From: Bacteroides faecis MAJ27
GTDB lineage: Bacteria > Bacteroidota > Bacteroidia > Bacteroidales > Bacteroidaceae
Length of the DNA: 64,000 nt
Reading direction: 5' to 3'
Assembly: GCF_900106755.1 (NCBI RefSeq)
Contig: NZ_FNNN01000013.1
Location: 1 to 64,000, forward strand
Part shown: in pieces, positions 18,795 to 27,311 of the stretch
How positions within the stretch are numbered: the first letter of the stretch is position 1
Layout: each line of letters begins with the position of its first letter
Notes under the pieces: generated by a model
Told to the model about the DNA's origin: nothing
Seen by the model: only the letters and a program-made list of their open reading frames with translations
The model's database searches: none
Made by a program: the position numbers and the translations under genes

Positions 18795-18828
18795 GCCCTC
18801 TATTAACCTTAAAGTACTAATAGAGGGC
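18795..18828 (-). terminator. Hairpin downstream of the thioredoxin gene
   Basis: GCCCTCTATTA (18795-18805) pairs perfectly with TAATAGAGGGC (18818-18828), a 12-base loop between them, starting 32 bases past the stop of the minus-strand thioredoxin gene. The T run is weak, so the terminator role is inferred from position. Confidence 0.6.
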
Positions 18829-18860
18829 AACTACTTATCAAGAAAAAAGTTGAAGTTAGT

Positions 18861-19355
18861 TTATTTAGCTTCGTTGTTCTGTTTTAAAAGAAATTCGTCA
18901 ATTGCTTTTTTTAGTTGGTCTTTCGGCAGCGCTCCTTGTGAAATTCTCGGCTCTTCCTTCATAGGGATCATCAGCAGGGTTGGAATACTGCGGATGCCGA
19001 ATGCGGCAGCCAATTCCTTTTCTTTATCTACATCGATCTGATAGATATCTACTTTACCACTGTACTCCTTGCTAAGTTCTTCGAGAACGGGGTGAAGTGC
19101 TTTACACGGACCGCACCAGGTTGCGTAAAAATCAACGATTGCAGGTCTGCTTCCTTCAAACTTCCACTCTTTCGGGTTGGCTTCATAGTTATATACTTTC
19201 TTCAAGAAATCGGCTTTATTTAATGATACTACTTCCATTTTATTTTCCTCCTTTGTTGGTTCGTTACTCTTTTTATTTTCTCCGCTGTTTCCTGCGCAAG
19301 CTGTGCTTGCCAGTACAATAGCGAAAGCACTCATTAAGTTTTTTATTAGTTTCAT
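18861..19355 (-). CDS. Thioredoxin-fold lipoprotein
   Basis: About 164 residues. The Met at 19355 is chosen because it starts a lipoprotein signal (MKLIKNLMSAFAIVLASTAC, lipobox ASTAC). After a charged linker comes a thioredoxin domain (about 60-160) with active site DFYATWCGPCKALHP and the cis-Pro in RSIPTLLMI. It acts outside the cytoplasmic membrane, as a thiol-disulfide reductase for periplasmic proteins. Such extracytoplasmic thioredoxins are common in Bacteroides. Complete, with a downstream hairpin. Confidence 0.85.
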   Translation of the reverse strand: MKLIKNLMSAFAIVLASTACAGNSGENKKSNEPTKEENKMEVVSLNKADFLKKVYNYEANPKEWKFEGSRPAIVDFYATWCGPCKALHPVLEELSKEYSGKVDIYQIDVDKEKELAAAFGIRSIPTLLMIPMKEEPRISQGALPKDQLKKAIDEFLLKQNNEAK

Positions 19356-19549
19356 ATTCTTTTTCTTTCTATTTGTTATTTCTGATGCAAAGATAGGGTG
19401 ATTGTAGCACTTGAGAAATGGCAATTTGGCTGGAACACTTGGCTAAATTTCCCACAGACAGTTACTGAACGCTAAAATTTGTCTTTTATTCTTTGGAAGG
19501 GATGAAAATTAGCATTGTTTTGGTCGCTCTAAAATAGGGCATTCAAACA

Positions 19550-19627
19550 TGGTGACGCTATCCTGTTGTTATAGCGTCACTATGTATATAGGATAGCGTC
19601 ACTATATCAACAGGATAGCGTCACTAT
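19550..19627. repeat. Direct and inverted repeat cluster
   Basis: A motif GATAGCGTCACTATA occurs three times in direct orientation (from about 19570, 19591 and 19612, the first copy slightly varied) and once inverted at the left end. The outer copies form an 18-of-20-base inverted repeat: GGTGACGCTATCCTGTTG near 19551-19568 against 19608-19625. It sits between the thioredoxin gene's promoter side and the 3' end of the lactate permease gene, so it may also end the permease transcript. Confidence 0.7.
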
Positions 19628-19651
19628 AATTCTGTTCTCATTTTCAGGAGA

Positions 19652-21151
19652 TTAACTGAAGATATAAACGATAATTCCGGTAATTACCACATAAGCCAGT
19701 GCATACGGGATAGCGGCTTTTAGAATTTCTCCTTCCTTTCCTTGTTGGTTTCCGGCAGAAGTTGCGATAGCAATACTTTGCGGAGAAATAATTTTACCAC
19801 CTGTAGCACCTACTGTATTTGCAGCTGATAACCAGTCCGGACTGACATGGATCTGTCCGGCGACACTGGCCTGTAATTTTCCGAAAAGGATGTTGGATGA
19901 TGTATCACTTCCCGTGATAAAGGTTCCTAAACATCCGATGACCGGAGCAAACAGCGGATACAAACTTCCGGTGGCGGTAGCCAACGCTGAAGCAATAATA
20001 GCAATCATTCCCGAAGCATCCATAATGGTGGATAACCCGACGAGACAAATTACTGTAATGAAGGTTTTCTTCAATTGTTTTACGGTATTCCAAAGTACAA
20101 TGAACAGTTCTTTAACTTTCGCTCCCTGTATTAAGCCGCCGATAAAAGTACCAAGGAAAAGTAGTACACCTGCATGAGTCAGCCAAGAGATAGTATAGTT
20201 CACAGTGGAAGCATTGATAGGCAAGCTGATTCTTGTAATCCAGTTATTTTCTAATGTACTTCTCAATTCCGGGAAAAGCGGACTGGTGAGGATAATCAGG
20301 AATAAAATCAGTAAATAGATGCTCCATGCATTGAGTATGTCTTTGGTTCTCAGCGTACTTTTTCGTTCTTTTTCTTCTTTGGACGCAGTCAGCTTCCCAT
20401 AGAGGACAATGACAATGATCGAAAGAATACTTCCGATGATGGCAGGTGACTCTGCTCCCATGTATCTGGCAGCCAGATATTGTCCGGCCAGAGAAACACC
20501 TCCGACTAATAAAGCCAGAAATATATTCTTAGGAAGAGCCTTTAATTTAGGATTAGTGAGGAAAAGCAAAACTAAAGGAATAAGGAACATAAGTACTGAT
20601 AATTGCAATACGACATTGGTACTAAGATGCAGTACGTCCAGATTTGTTTCCTTTGCCAATACTAATACCGGAGTTCCGATTGCTCCGAAAGCTGTTGCTA
20701 CGCTGTTGGCTATCAGGCTGACTGTAGCCGAGAATATCGGCTTAAATCCCAGACTGATAAGAATCGCTGCCGGGATGGCAACCGCCGTTCCGAATCCTGC
20801 CATCGCCTCCAGTAATCCTCCGAATCCCCATGTCAGTAATAACACCTGAATGCTTTTGTCTGTAGAGATAGAAGTGAACTGCTGTTTGATGATCTCCATT
20901 TTTTCTGTTTTCAGCAATACGTTGTAACTGAAAATAGCCATCAGGATAATGATTAAAATAGGAGAGACTGCTTTTAGCGCTCCATATAAAAAGGAATAAA
21001 ACAGGTTATCTACGGAAAAAGCAAAGCCGAAAAGAGCGATTAACATAGTTACAATTAACGAGATAATACTACTTTTGTCTCCGGACATTTTGAAGAACGC
21101 CATCAATACAATCAATAGCAATACCGGAATAATAGCAAGGATTAGTGTCAT
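19652..21151 (-). CDS. L-lactate permease
   Basis: About 499 residues with 12 or more membrane segments, in the LctP/LldP family that imports L-lactate (or glycolate) with protons. Characteristic stretches: WGFGGLLEAMAGFGTAVAIPAAILISLGF, SVATAFGAIGTPV, AGVLLFLGTFIGGLIQG, CLGTFITGSDTSSNILFGKLQ and NTVGATGGKIISPQSIAIA. The start at 21151 (MTLILAIIPVLL) is preferred over an upstream in-frame Met at 21199 that would add a hydrophilic tail. No lactate dehydrogenase gene is adjacent. Confidence 0.9.
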   Translation of the reverse strand: MTLILAIIPVLLLIVLMAFFKMSGDKSSIISLIVTMLIALFGFAFSVDNLFYSFLYGALKAVSPILIIILMAIFSYNVLLKTEKMEIIKQQFTSISTDKSIQVLLLTWGFGGLLEAMAGFGTAVAIPAAILISLGFKPIFSATVSLIANSVATAFGAIGTPVLVLAKETNLDVLHLSTNVVLQLSVLMFLIPLVLLFLTNPKLKALPKNIFLALLVGGVSLAGQYLAARYMGAESPAIIGSILSIIVIVLYGKLTASKEEKERKSTLRTKDILNAWSIYLLILFLIILTSPLFPELRSTLENNWITRISLPINASTVNYTISWLTHAGVLLFLGTFIGGLIQGAKVKELFIVLWNTVKQLKKTFITVICLVGLSTIMDASGMIAIIASALATATGSLYPLFAPVIGCLGTFITGSDTSSNILFGKLQASVAGQIHVSPDWLSAANTVGATGGKIISPQSIAIATSAGNQQGKEGEILKAAIPYALAYVVITGIIVYIFS

Positions 21152-21243
21152 AATTCTAAATTTTAAATAGTCAACTCCTGGTGAATATCTATATAACAAA
21201 ACAAAATGCGGTTTTGATGGATGAATGACTAATCATTTTATAC

Positions 21244-21278
21244 AAAAAACGGATTGTCGACCAGACAACCCGTTTTTT
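21244..21278. terminator. Bidirectional terminator
   Basis: AAAAAACGG (21244-21252) and TTGTC (21254-21258) pair with GACAA (21264-21268) and CCGTTTTTT (21270-21278). A/T runs on both sides make it work on either strand. It closes the minus-strand DUF3868 gene that stops at 21305. Confidence 0.8.
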
Positions 21279-21304
21279 ATTTGTTTTTAATGCGAACTCT
21301 TTTG

Positions 21305-22762
21305 CTACTTGCTCATTTTCATATTCATGATTTGTTGCAACTGCTTTAAATTGGCTAGGGCAGCTTCATTTCCTAGTTTGGCAGCTTGTTCGAATGCTGC
21401 CATAGCACGTTGGATGTCTCCATTTAAGAAATTATACACTCCCGTATTGTTGAGGAACTCAGCAGTGGTATGGTCTGCTTTTTCCATATATTTTAATGCG
21501 GTATTGATATCTTTCTGTGAAAGGGCGACAGCTGCTGCATTCAGATTGGCTACTGCATCGGTCGGATACATGCGTACAGCAATATCAAATACATCTACAA
21601 AGTCTTTGCTGCCTTTCGGATAACTATTGGCGACCTGGTACATCTCATTCAGACTCAGATATTTCGGATTTTCCCGGATGATGATACGTCCTTGTTCTAC
21701 ATCGAAGTTAACTACTGTATAGTCAATCTTGCAATTCACTTTACGCAATCCCGGATAAATTTCTTTCAGCATGGTGCGATAAGGAGCTCCCCCGCCTACT
21801 TTCATGATTTCCTGTTTGCGTTTCACATCGTTCGTAGTATTTTTGATAATATTCAGGAATGTTTCTTTATCCTTCATAGAAGAAGATTCGAGTGCTTTCA
21901 CCAGTCCATCCCAGTTTTCACCGCCAAAAGTCACCTTATACAGTTTGGCGGGTGCCTTTTCCTTCTTAACGAGATAATCTTTCAGAGCTTCCGCACGTTT
22001 TTTGGATAGCTGTTCGTTGAAGGCCAGTGGTCCTTCGGGAGAAGCAAATCCTTCAATGCTGATACTTTGTACAGTCAGATTCTTGTCATTCTGAATTTTG
22101 TCAAACATAGAATGAATGTTCACCAGTTCGGAGTGGTTGTTCATGAAGTCAGTAAGGATAACAGATTTATTGACAGGGAAATCCAGATGCGCTTCATATT
22201 GTTCGCTACGGTTTTTTACCACCTCTATTGTAGGCTGAATATAAGCCACAATAGGCGACATGGCACTCAATCGTTTGGCTTCGGTTGATACGTCATTGGT
22301 TATCAGTTCCTGTGCATTCATTTCCTGATAATTGCCGCATCCGCATAGATTCTCAACAAGTTGTAAAGAAGCGTTTGCCATCCACGGTTGGTAAGGTATG
22401 ACTTGCGTATAATTAAATGTTTCTCTTTTGTTATAAGGAACAATGATAGCGGTAGGTTCCTCTTTGCTGATTGCCAATCCACGGATGTATGCTTTTTCAC
22501 GTCTTTTCCCATTGACAATAATTTCTTGAAGCGGAACATTATGCTGTCCGTCCGTCAGTAGAGGGATAAGGCTTAAACTGCGTGCCGAGCCTATAGTCAG
22601 GTCTTTCATATCAACCGTCATGCCGACATAAAGAGAGTTTCCTTGTTGCCATAAAGATACATTCGAAAGCGTGAGCGCATCATTCAGAAATTTCTGTGCA
22701 TGAGCCGGAAGTATGGTGGCTGCAAGAGCTATAAATAGATAGATAAATTTTCTTTTCATCAT
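21305..22762 (-). CDS. DUF3868 protein with OmpA-like and TPR regions
   Basis: 485 residues with a signal peptide (MKRKFIYLFIALAATILPAHAQ). An N-terminal DUF3868-type beta domain (about 25-160), then an OmpA-like segment (SISIEGFASPEGPLAFNEQLSKKRAEALKDYL near residue 245), and C-terminal TPR-like helices (about 370-480, LNNTGVYNFLNGDIQRAMAAFEQAA). In Bacteroides, DUF3868 and DUF3575 proteins usually accompany FimA/Mfa-type fimbrial loci. Here the DUF3575 gene is directly upstream (21 bases), but no fimbrillin gene is in sight. Either of the first two Met codons may be the start. Confidence 0.75.
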   Translation of the reverse strand: MMKRKFIYLFIALAATILPAHAQKFLNDALTLSNVSLWQQGNSLYVGMTVDMKDLTIGSARSLSLIPLLTDGQHNVPLQEIIVNGKRREKAYIRGLAISKEEPTAIIVPYNKRETFNYTQVIPYQPWMANASLQLVENLCGCGNYQEMNAQELITNDVSTEAKRLSAMSPIVAYIQPTIEVVKNRSEQYEAHLDFPVNKSVILTDFMNNHSELVNIHSMFDKIQNDKNLTVQSISIEGFASPEGPLAFNEQLSKKRAEALKDYLVKKEKAPAKLYKVTFGGENWDGLVKALESSSMKDKETFLNIIKNTTNDVKRKQEIMKVGGGAPYRTMLKEIYPGLRKVNCKIDYTVVNFDVEQGRIIIRENPKYLSLNEMYQVANSYPKGSKDFVDVFDIAVRMYPTDAVANLNAAAVALSQKDINTALKYMEKADHTTAEFLNNTGVYNFLNGDIQRAMAAFEQAAKLGNEAALANLKQLQQIMNMKMSK

Positions 22763-22783
22763 TGTAAGTTTTATAAAGTTCGA

Positions 22784-23371
22784 TTATTTGATGACATAAA
22801 TGAAACTGAGGCCGATTTTGGTCGGACCGAAATAATTGCGGCTATTGTGCCCGAGTTTTTCACCTCCGTCTCCACGGGCATATTTATCATATTTCAGGCG
22901 GGCGTAGCCAACGCCGATGGTTGCTTCCATGCTCCAGCGTTTACTGATAATCCATTGGTATCCGTAAGAGATACCGACTCCATACAGACTGCCGTCATAA
23001 CGGTCATGTCCCATTCCGAATATATTCAGATTGCTGACATTCATTTCTCCATAATGTCCGTGCAGGCCGAAGAAGCTTCCGTTGAAACGTTCGCAGAGCC
23101 AGTAGCGCAATTCCGGTTGAACGAGCCAGTGTTTGATCTGGCGGTCGTCGCCAAATTTCCACGGATTATAGTTACCGGATACATCAAGAGTGATTTTCTT
23201 TGCCAGCCCGACTTCGAATCCCAGATTAGGAGTGGTGGTTGCCCAATAAAGGGCATTAGTCTTGATGGCGAATTTGGGTAGATAGGTTTCATTCCGTTGT
23301 ACTTGGGCATGCACGCTTGTACCCAATACGAGCAGGAAACCGGCTGCTAATAAAAATTTAATTGTTCTCAT
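22784..23371 (-). CDS. DUF3575 outer-membrane beta-barrel-like protein
   Basis: 195 residues with signal peptide (MRTIKFLLAAGFLLVLGTSVHAQ). The mature part begins FAIKTNALYWATTTPNLGFEVGL and continues with alternating hydrophobic strands, QPELRYWLCERFNGSFFGLHGHYG and SMEATIGVGYARLKYDKY, the DUF3575 pattern. Probably a small outer-membrane protein. Forms a two-gene unit with the DUF3868 gene downstream. Confidence 0.75.
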   Translation of the reverse strand: MRTIKFLLAAGFLLVLGTSVHAQVQRNETYLPKFAIKTNALYWATTTPNLGFEVGLAKKITLDVSGNYNPWKFGDDRQIKHWLVQPELRYWLCERFNGSFFGLHGHYGEMNVSNLNIFGMGHDRYDGSLYGVGISYGYQWIISKRWSMEATIGVGYARLKYDKYARGDGGEKLGHNSRNYFGPTKIGLSFIYVIK

Positions 23372-23616
23372 TTTTGTTAGGGTCTAGGTTTTATTAAAAT
23401 GATATGCGATAAACACATGATTGTGTGACTTTGTTGTGGAAACCCGAAAAAAATAATAATAAGCCGCATCCGCCATAAAGATGTTTAAGGGCATAAATGC
23501 TAACAAATTCAGCAAATGATACGTTTACTATATAAAAAGACCTTTGTGTAATCAATATGACAACAATTTAATTTATTACTGCTTATTTTTACACATAACA
23601 TTTATACAAACAGCCT

Positions 23617-25161
23617 ATGAAAGAGCTTATCAAGAACCTGGAAGAACTGAACAGGAAAGCTGAAAAGGGTGGTGGAGACGCCCGGATCGAAAAACAGCAC
23701 TCTGTGGGCAAGCTGACCGCCCGTGAACGCATTGATTTACTTTTGGAGAAAGGATCGTTTATCGAACTTGATAAACTGGTAACTCATCGGTGTACCGATT
23801 TCGGTATGGAGAAACAGAAATTTTCCGGTGACGGGGTGGTGACCGGTTACGGAATGATCGGCAAACGGCTGGTCTATGTTTTTGCACAGGATTTCACTGT
23901 GTTTGGCGGAGCTCTCTCGGAGACACATGCCAAGAAAATCTGTAAAGTGATGGATATGGCAATGCAAATGGGGGCTCCCATTATCGGACTGAATGACTCC
24001 GGCGGTGCCCGTATTCAGGAAGGAGTCCGTTCATTGGCAGGATATGCAGAGATTTTCCTGCGCAATTCCATGGCTTCGGGAGTAATTCCCCAGATCAGTG
24101 CTATTATGGGGCCGTGTGCCGGTGGCGCTGTTTATTCTCCCGCGTTGACCGATTTTATTCTGATGGTAAAAAATTCCGGTTATATGTTTATCACCGGTCC
24201 CGATGTAGTAAAGAGTGTGACACAGGAAGAAGTAAGTAAAGAAGAGTTAGGCGGGGTAGGTATCCACATGACAAAATCGGGTGTGGCGCATCTGTCTGCT
24301 GAGAATGATATCGAATGTATCAATTACATCCGTGAACTTATTTCCTATCTGCCGGGAAACAATATGGAAGAGCCACCTTTCGTTGTTACTAATGATTCGC
24401 TGACTCGCCTGATACCGGAACTTTCTGACTTGGTGCCTGCCAATCCAAATCAGCCCTATAATATAAAGGAGATGATAGAAGCAATTGCCGACGATAACAA
24501 CTTCTTTGAACTTCAGTCTGAATTTGCTGCGAATATCGTTACCGGATATATCCGTCTGAACGGAAAGACGATTGGTGTAGTGGCCAATCAGCCGCTGGTG
24601 CTGGCAGGGACACTGGATATCAACGCTTCTATAAAAGCCGCCCGTTTTGTCCGTTTCTGTGATGCTTTTAATATACCTCTTCTGACTCTGGTCGATGTGC
24701 CGGGATTCCTTCCGGGAGTTGATCAGGAATATGGCGGTATCATTCGTAATGGTGCGAAACTGCTTTATGCTTATTGCGAAGCCACCGTACCGAAAGTAAC
24801 TGTTATCACTCGTAAGGCCTATGGAGGTGCTTATGATGTCATGAGTTCCAAGCATATTCGTGGTGATGTCAATCTGGCTTTCCCGACTGCCGAAATCGCT
24901 GTGATGGGACCGGATGGAGCAGTGAATATTCTTTTCAAGAAAGACATCGAGAAGTCACAAACTCCCGAAGAAAGGCGAAAAGAACTTCAGAGTGATTATC
25001 GTGAAAAGTTTGCGAATCCTTACCGTGCAGCGGAATTGGGATATGTGGATGAAGTGATTGATCCTGCCGTGACCCGTTTACGTCTGATACGTAGCTTCGA
25101 AATGCTGGCCAACAAACGTCAGTCAAATCCACCTAAGAAACACTCGAATATTCCACTTTAA
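23617..25161 (+). CDS. Acyl-CoA carboxylase carboxyltransferase subunit
   Basis: 514 residues, the standard size of the propionyl-CoA carboxylase beta / methylmalonyl-CoA decarboxylase alpha family. Two crotonase-type halves are visible: N-terminal [30 protein letters not shown] (first oxyanion region) and [20 protein letters not shown]-terminal [22 protein letters not shown] and [16 protein letters not shown]. It transfers CO2 from carboxybiotin to an acyl-CoA, probably propionyl-CoA. Biotin carboxylase and carrier genes follow, with no membrane decarboxylase subunit, so a soluble ATP-dependent carboxylase is more likely than a sodium-pumping decarboxylase. Confidence 0.9.
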   Translation: MKELIKNLEELNRKAEKGGGDARIEKQHSVGKLTARERIDLLLEKGSFIELDKLVTHRCTDFGMEKQKFSGDGVVTGYGMIGKRLVYVFAQDFTVFGGALSETHAKKICKVMDMAMQMGAPIIGLNDSGGARIQEGVRSLAGYAEIFLRNSMASGVIPQISAIMGPCAGGAVYSPALTDFILMVKNSGYMFITGPDVVKSVTQEEVSKEELGGVGIHMTKSGVAHLSAENDIECINYIRELISYLPGNNMEEPPFVVTNDSLTRLIPELSDLVPANPNQPYNIKEMIEAIADDNNFFELQSEFAANIVTGYIRLNGKTIGVVANQPLVLAGTLDINASIKAARFVRFCDAFNIPLLTLVDVPGFLPGVDQEYGGIIRNGAKLLYAYCEATVPKVTVITRKAYGGAYDVMSSKHIRGDVNLAFPTAEIAVMGPDGAVNILFKKDIEKSQTPEERRKELQSDYREKFANPYRAAELGYVDEVIDPAVTRLRLIRSFEMLANKRQSNPPKKHSNIPL

Positions 25162-25173
25162 GAAAAACAAGTT

Positions 25174-26685
25174 ATGATAAAGAAAATATTAGTTGCCAAT
25201 CGTGGAGAAATAGCCATGCGCATCTTCCGTACATGCCGGGTGATGAATATTTCGACAGTGGCTGTTTACACACATGTAGATCGGGGAGCCTTGCATGTCC
25301 GCTATGCAGAAGAGGCTTATTGCATCTCCGGTTCGCCCGAGGATACTTCTTATCTGAAACCGGAGTTGATACTTTCCATTGCCAAGAAGACCGGTGCGGC
25401 TATTCACCCGGGATATGGGTTCTTATCAGAGAATGCCGACTTTGCCCGCCGTTGTGAAGAAGAAGGAGTAATATTTATCGGTCCCGGTGCCGACATTATT
25501 GCTAAGATGGGAATCAAGACTGAAGCACGCAAAATAATGCGTGAAGCAGGACTGCCTATTGTACCCGGAACCGAAGCTCCTGTGCAAGGCATTGAAGAAG
25601 TGAAAAAAGTAGCCAAGGAAGTGGGCTATCCCATCATGCTGAAAGCGCTTGCCGGAGGAGGTGGAAAAGGAATGCGCCTGGTCCGCACCGAAGAAGAAGT
25701 AGAAACAGCCCTTCGTTTGTCCCAATCCGAAGCAGGTACTTCGTTTGGTAATGATGCGGTTTATATAGAGAAATATATAGAGAATCCGCACCATATTGAG
25801 GTGCAGATTATGGGAGATAAATACGGTAATGTGGTCCATCTGGGCGAACGCGAATGTTCCATTCAACGGCGTAACCAGAAAGTGATTGAAGAATCTCCGT
25901 CTCCGTTTGTGAAAGAAGAAACCCGTAAGAAAATGCTGAAGGTAGCTGTGGAGGCGTGTAAGCGAATCGGTTATTATAGTGCCGGAACATTAGAATTTAT
26001 GATGGACAAGGATCAGAATTTCTATTTTCTGGAGATGAATACCCGTTTGCAGGTAGAACATCCTGTGACGGAGGAATGTACAGGTGTCGATTTGGTACGT
26101 GACATGATAATGGTAGCTGCGGGCAATCCATTACCATATAAACAAGAAGATATTAAATTCAGCGGAGCTGCTATCGAATGTCGTATTTATGCGGAAGACC
26201 CGGAGAATAATTTTATGCCTTCTCCCGGGGTGATTACTGTTCGTGAAGCTCCCGAAGGCCGTAATCTCCGTTTGGATAGCGCTGCCTATGCCGGATTTGA
26301 AGTCTCCCTGCATTATGACCCGATGATCGCCAAGCTCTGTTGCTGGGGACGTACCCGCGAATCTGCTATCTCCAACATGGCGCGTGCCTTGCGTGAGTAT
26401 AAGATTCTGGGCATTAAGACAACGATTCCTTTCCACCAGCGTGTGTTGAAGAATGCAGCCTTTCTGGAAGGAAAATATGATACGACATTCATTGACACCC
26501 GTTTTGATAAAGAAGATTTGAAACGCCGTCAGAATACCGATCCGACAGTTGCCGTGATTGCTGCCGCTGTGAGACATTATGAGAGGGAGAAGGAGGCTGC
26601 ATCCCGTGCAACCACGCTTCCTGTTGTAGGTGAATCTCTCTGGAAATATTACGGCAAGTTGCAGATGACTGCGAATAACTATTAA
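25174..26685 (+). CDS. Biotin carboxylase subunit
   Basis: 503 residues. The AccC/PccA-type biotin carboxylase domains run in order: N-domain ([34 protein letters not shown]), ATP-grasp ([51 protein letters not shown]) and C-domain ([42 protein letters not shown]). It uses ATP and bicarbonate to carboxylate the biotin on the carrier encoded next. A C-terminal tail of about 50 residues lacks the biotinyl domain, which is a separate gene. Spacing is 12 bases on both sides of this gene, consistent with one operon. Confidence 0.93.
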   Translation: MIKKILVANRGEIAMRIFRTCRVMNISTVAVYTHVDRGALHVRYAEEAYCISGSPEDTSYLKPELILSIAKKTGAAIHPGYGFLSENADFARRCEEEGVIFIGPGADIIAKMGIKTEARKIMREAGLPIVPGTEAPVQGIEEVKKVAKEVGYPIMLKALAGGGGKGMRLVRTEEEVETALRLSQSEAGTSFGNDAVYIEKYIENPHHIEVQIMGDKYGNVVHLGERECSIQRRNQKVIEESPSPFVKEETRKKMLKVAVEACKRIGYYSAGTLEFMMDKDQNFYFLEMNTRLQVEHPVTEECTGVDLVRDMIMVAAGNPLPYKQEDIKFSGAAIECRIYAEDPENNFMPSPGVITVREAPEGRNLRLDSAAYAGFEVSLHYDPMIAKLCCWGRTRESAISNMARALREYKILGIKTTIPFHQRVLKNAAFLEGKYDTTFIDTRFDKEDLKRRQNTDPTVAVIAAAVRHYEREKEAASRATTLPVVGESLWKYYGKLQMTANNY

Positions 26686-26696
26686 AATATAAATAT

Positions 26697-27221
26697 ATGA
26701 GTACATCATTAGCGACTTATTATGCCAAACTTCTGGATATGCCGGATAGTGAATATAAGGTAGAGATTCTGGAAGACGGACCGATCAAGAAGATAGCGGT
26801 CAACGGTAAGATATACGAGGTCGATTACAATATGGGAGGCGACTCTATTCATTCGATTATCATCGATCATCACTCTCATGGAGTGCAGATATCTCCTTCT
26901 TCCAATAATTCCTATACGATTATGAATAAGGGAGAACTTTATCAGATAGAGTTACAGGGAGAGATGGAGAAAATACATAATGCCCGTGCCGGTGCGGAAG
27001 CTGTGGGACGACAAGTGGTACAGGCTCCGATGCCGGGAGTCATCCTGAAGATATATGTAAAGAAGGGGGATACAGTGAAACGTGGAGATCCGCTTTGTGT
27101 ATTGGTAGCAATGAAAATGGAAAACGAAATTCGTTCGACCACAGACGGAGTAGTGAAAGAAGTCTTTGTAGAAGATAATATGAAGGTCGCTTTGAATGAC
27201 CGGGTTATGGTGATTGAATGA
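26697..27221 (+). CDS. Biotin carboxyl carrier protein
   Basis: 174 residues. The C-terminal biotinyl domain (about 105-174) carries the attachment motif VAMKMEN, with K140 as the biotinylated lysine, and the usual hairpin [21 protein letters not shown]. The N-terminal ~100 residues are a separate beta-rich domain that may dock to the other subunits. Third gene of the carboxylase operon. Its need for biotin fits the biotin operon only 2.5 kb away. Confidence 0.9.
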   Translation: MSTSLATYYAKLLDMPDSEYKVEILEDGPIKKIAVNGKIYEVDYNMGGDSIHSIIIDHHSHGVQISPSSNNSYTIMNKGELYQIELQGEMEKIHNARAGAEAVGRQVVQAPMPGVILKIYVKKGDTVKRGDPLCVLVAMKMENEIRSTTDGVVKEVFVEDNMKVALNDRVMVIE

Positions 27222-27311
27222 TTCTTTTAAAAATAAAGGTGTTTTACGTACTTATCTCAAAACTTTTCTTTACTTTTGGCAGATAAGTACGTATTTACAT
27301 CTTGATGTCTT

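Noticed and set aside
23617..27221. Sodium-pumping methylmalonyl-CoA decarboxylase
   Set aside because: No membrane beta or small gamma subunit genes; instead a biotin carboxylase is present, which points to an ATP-dependent carboxylase.
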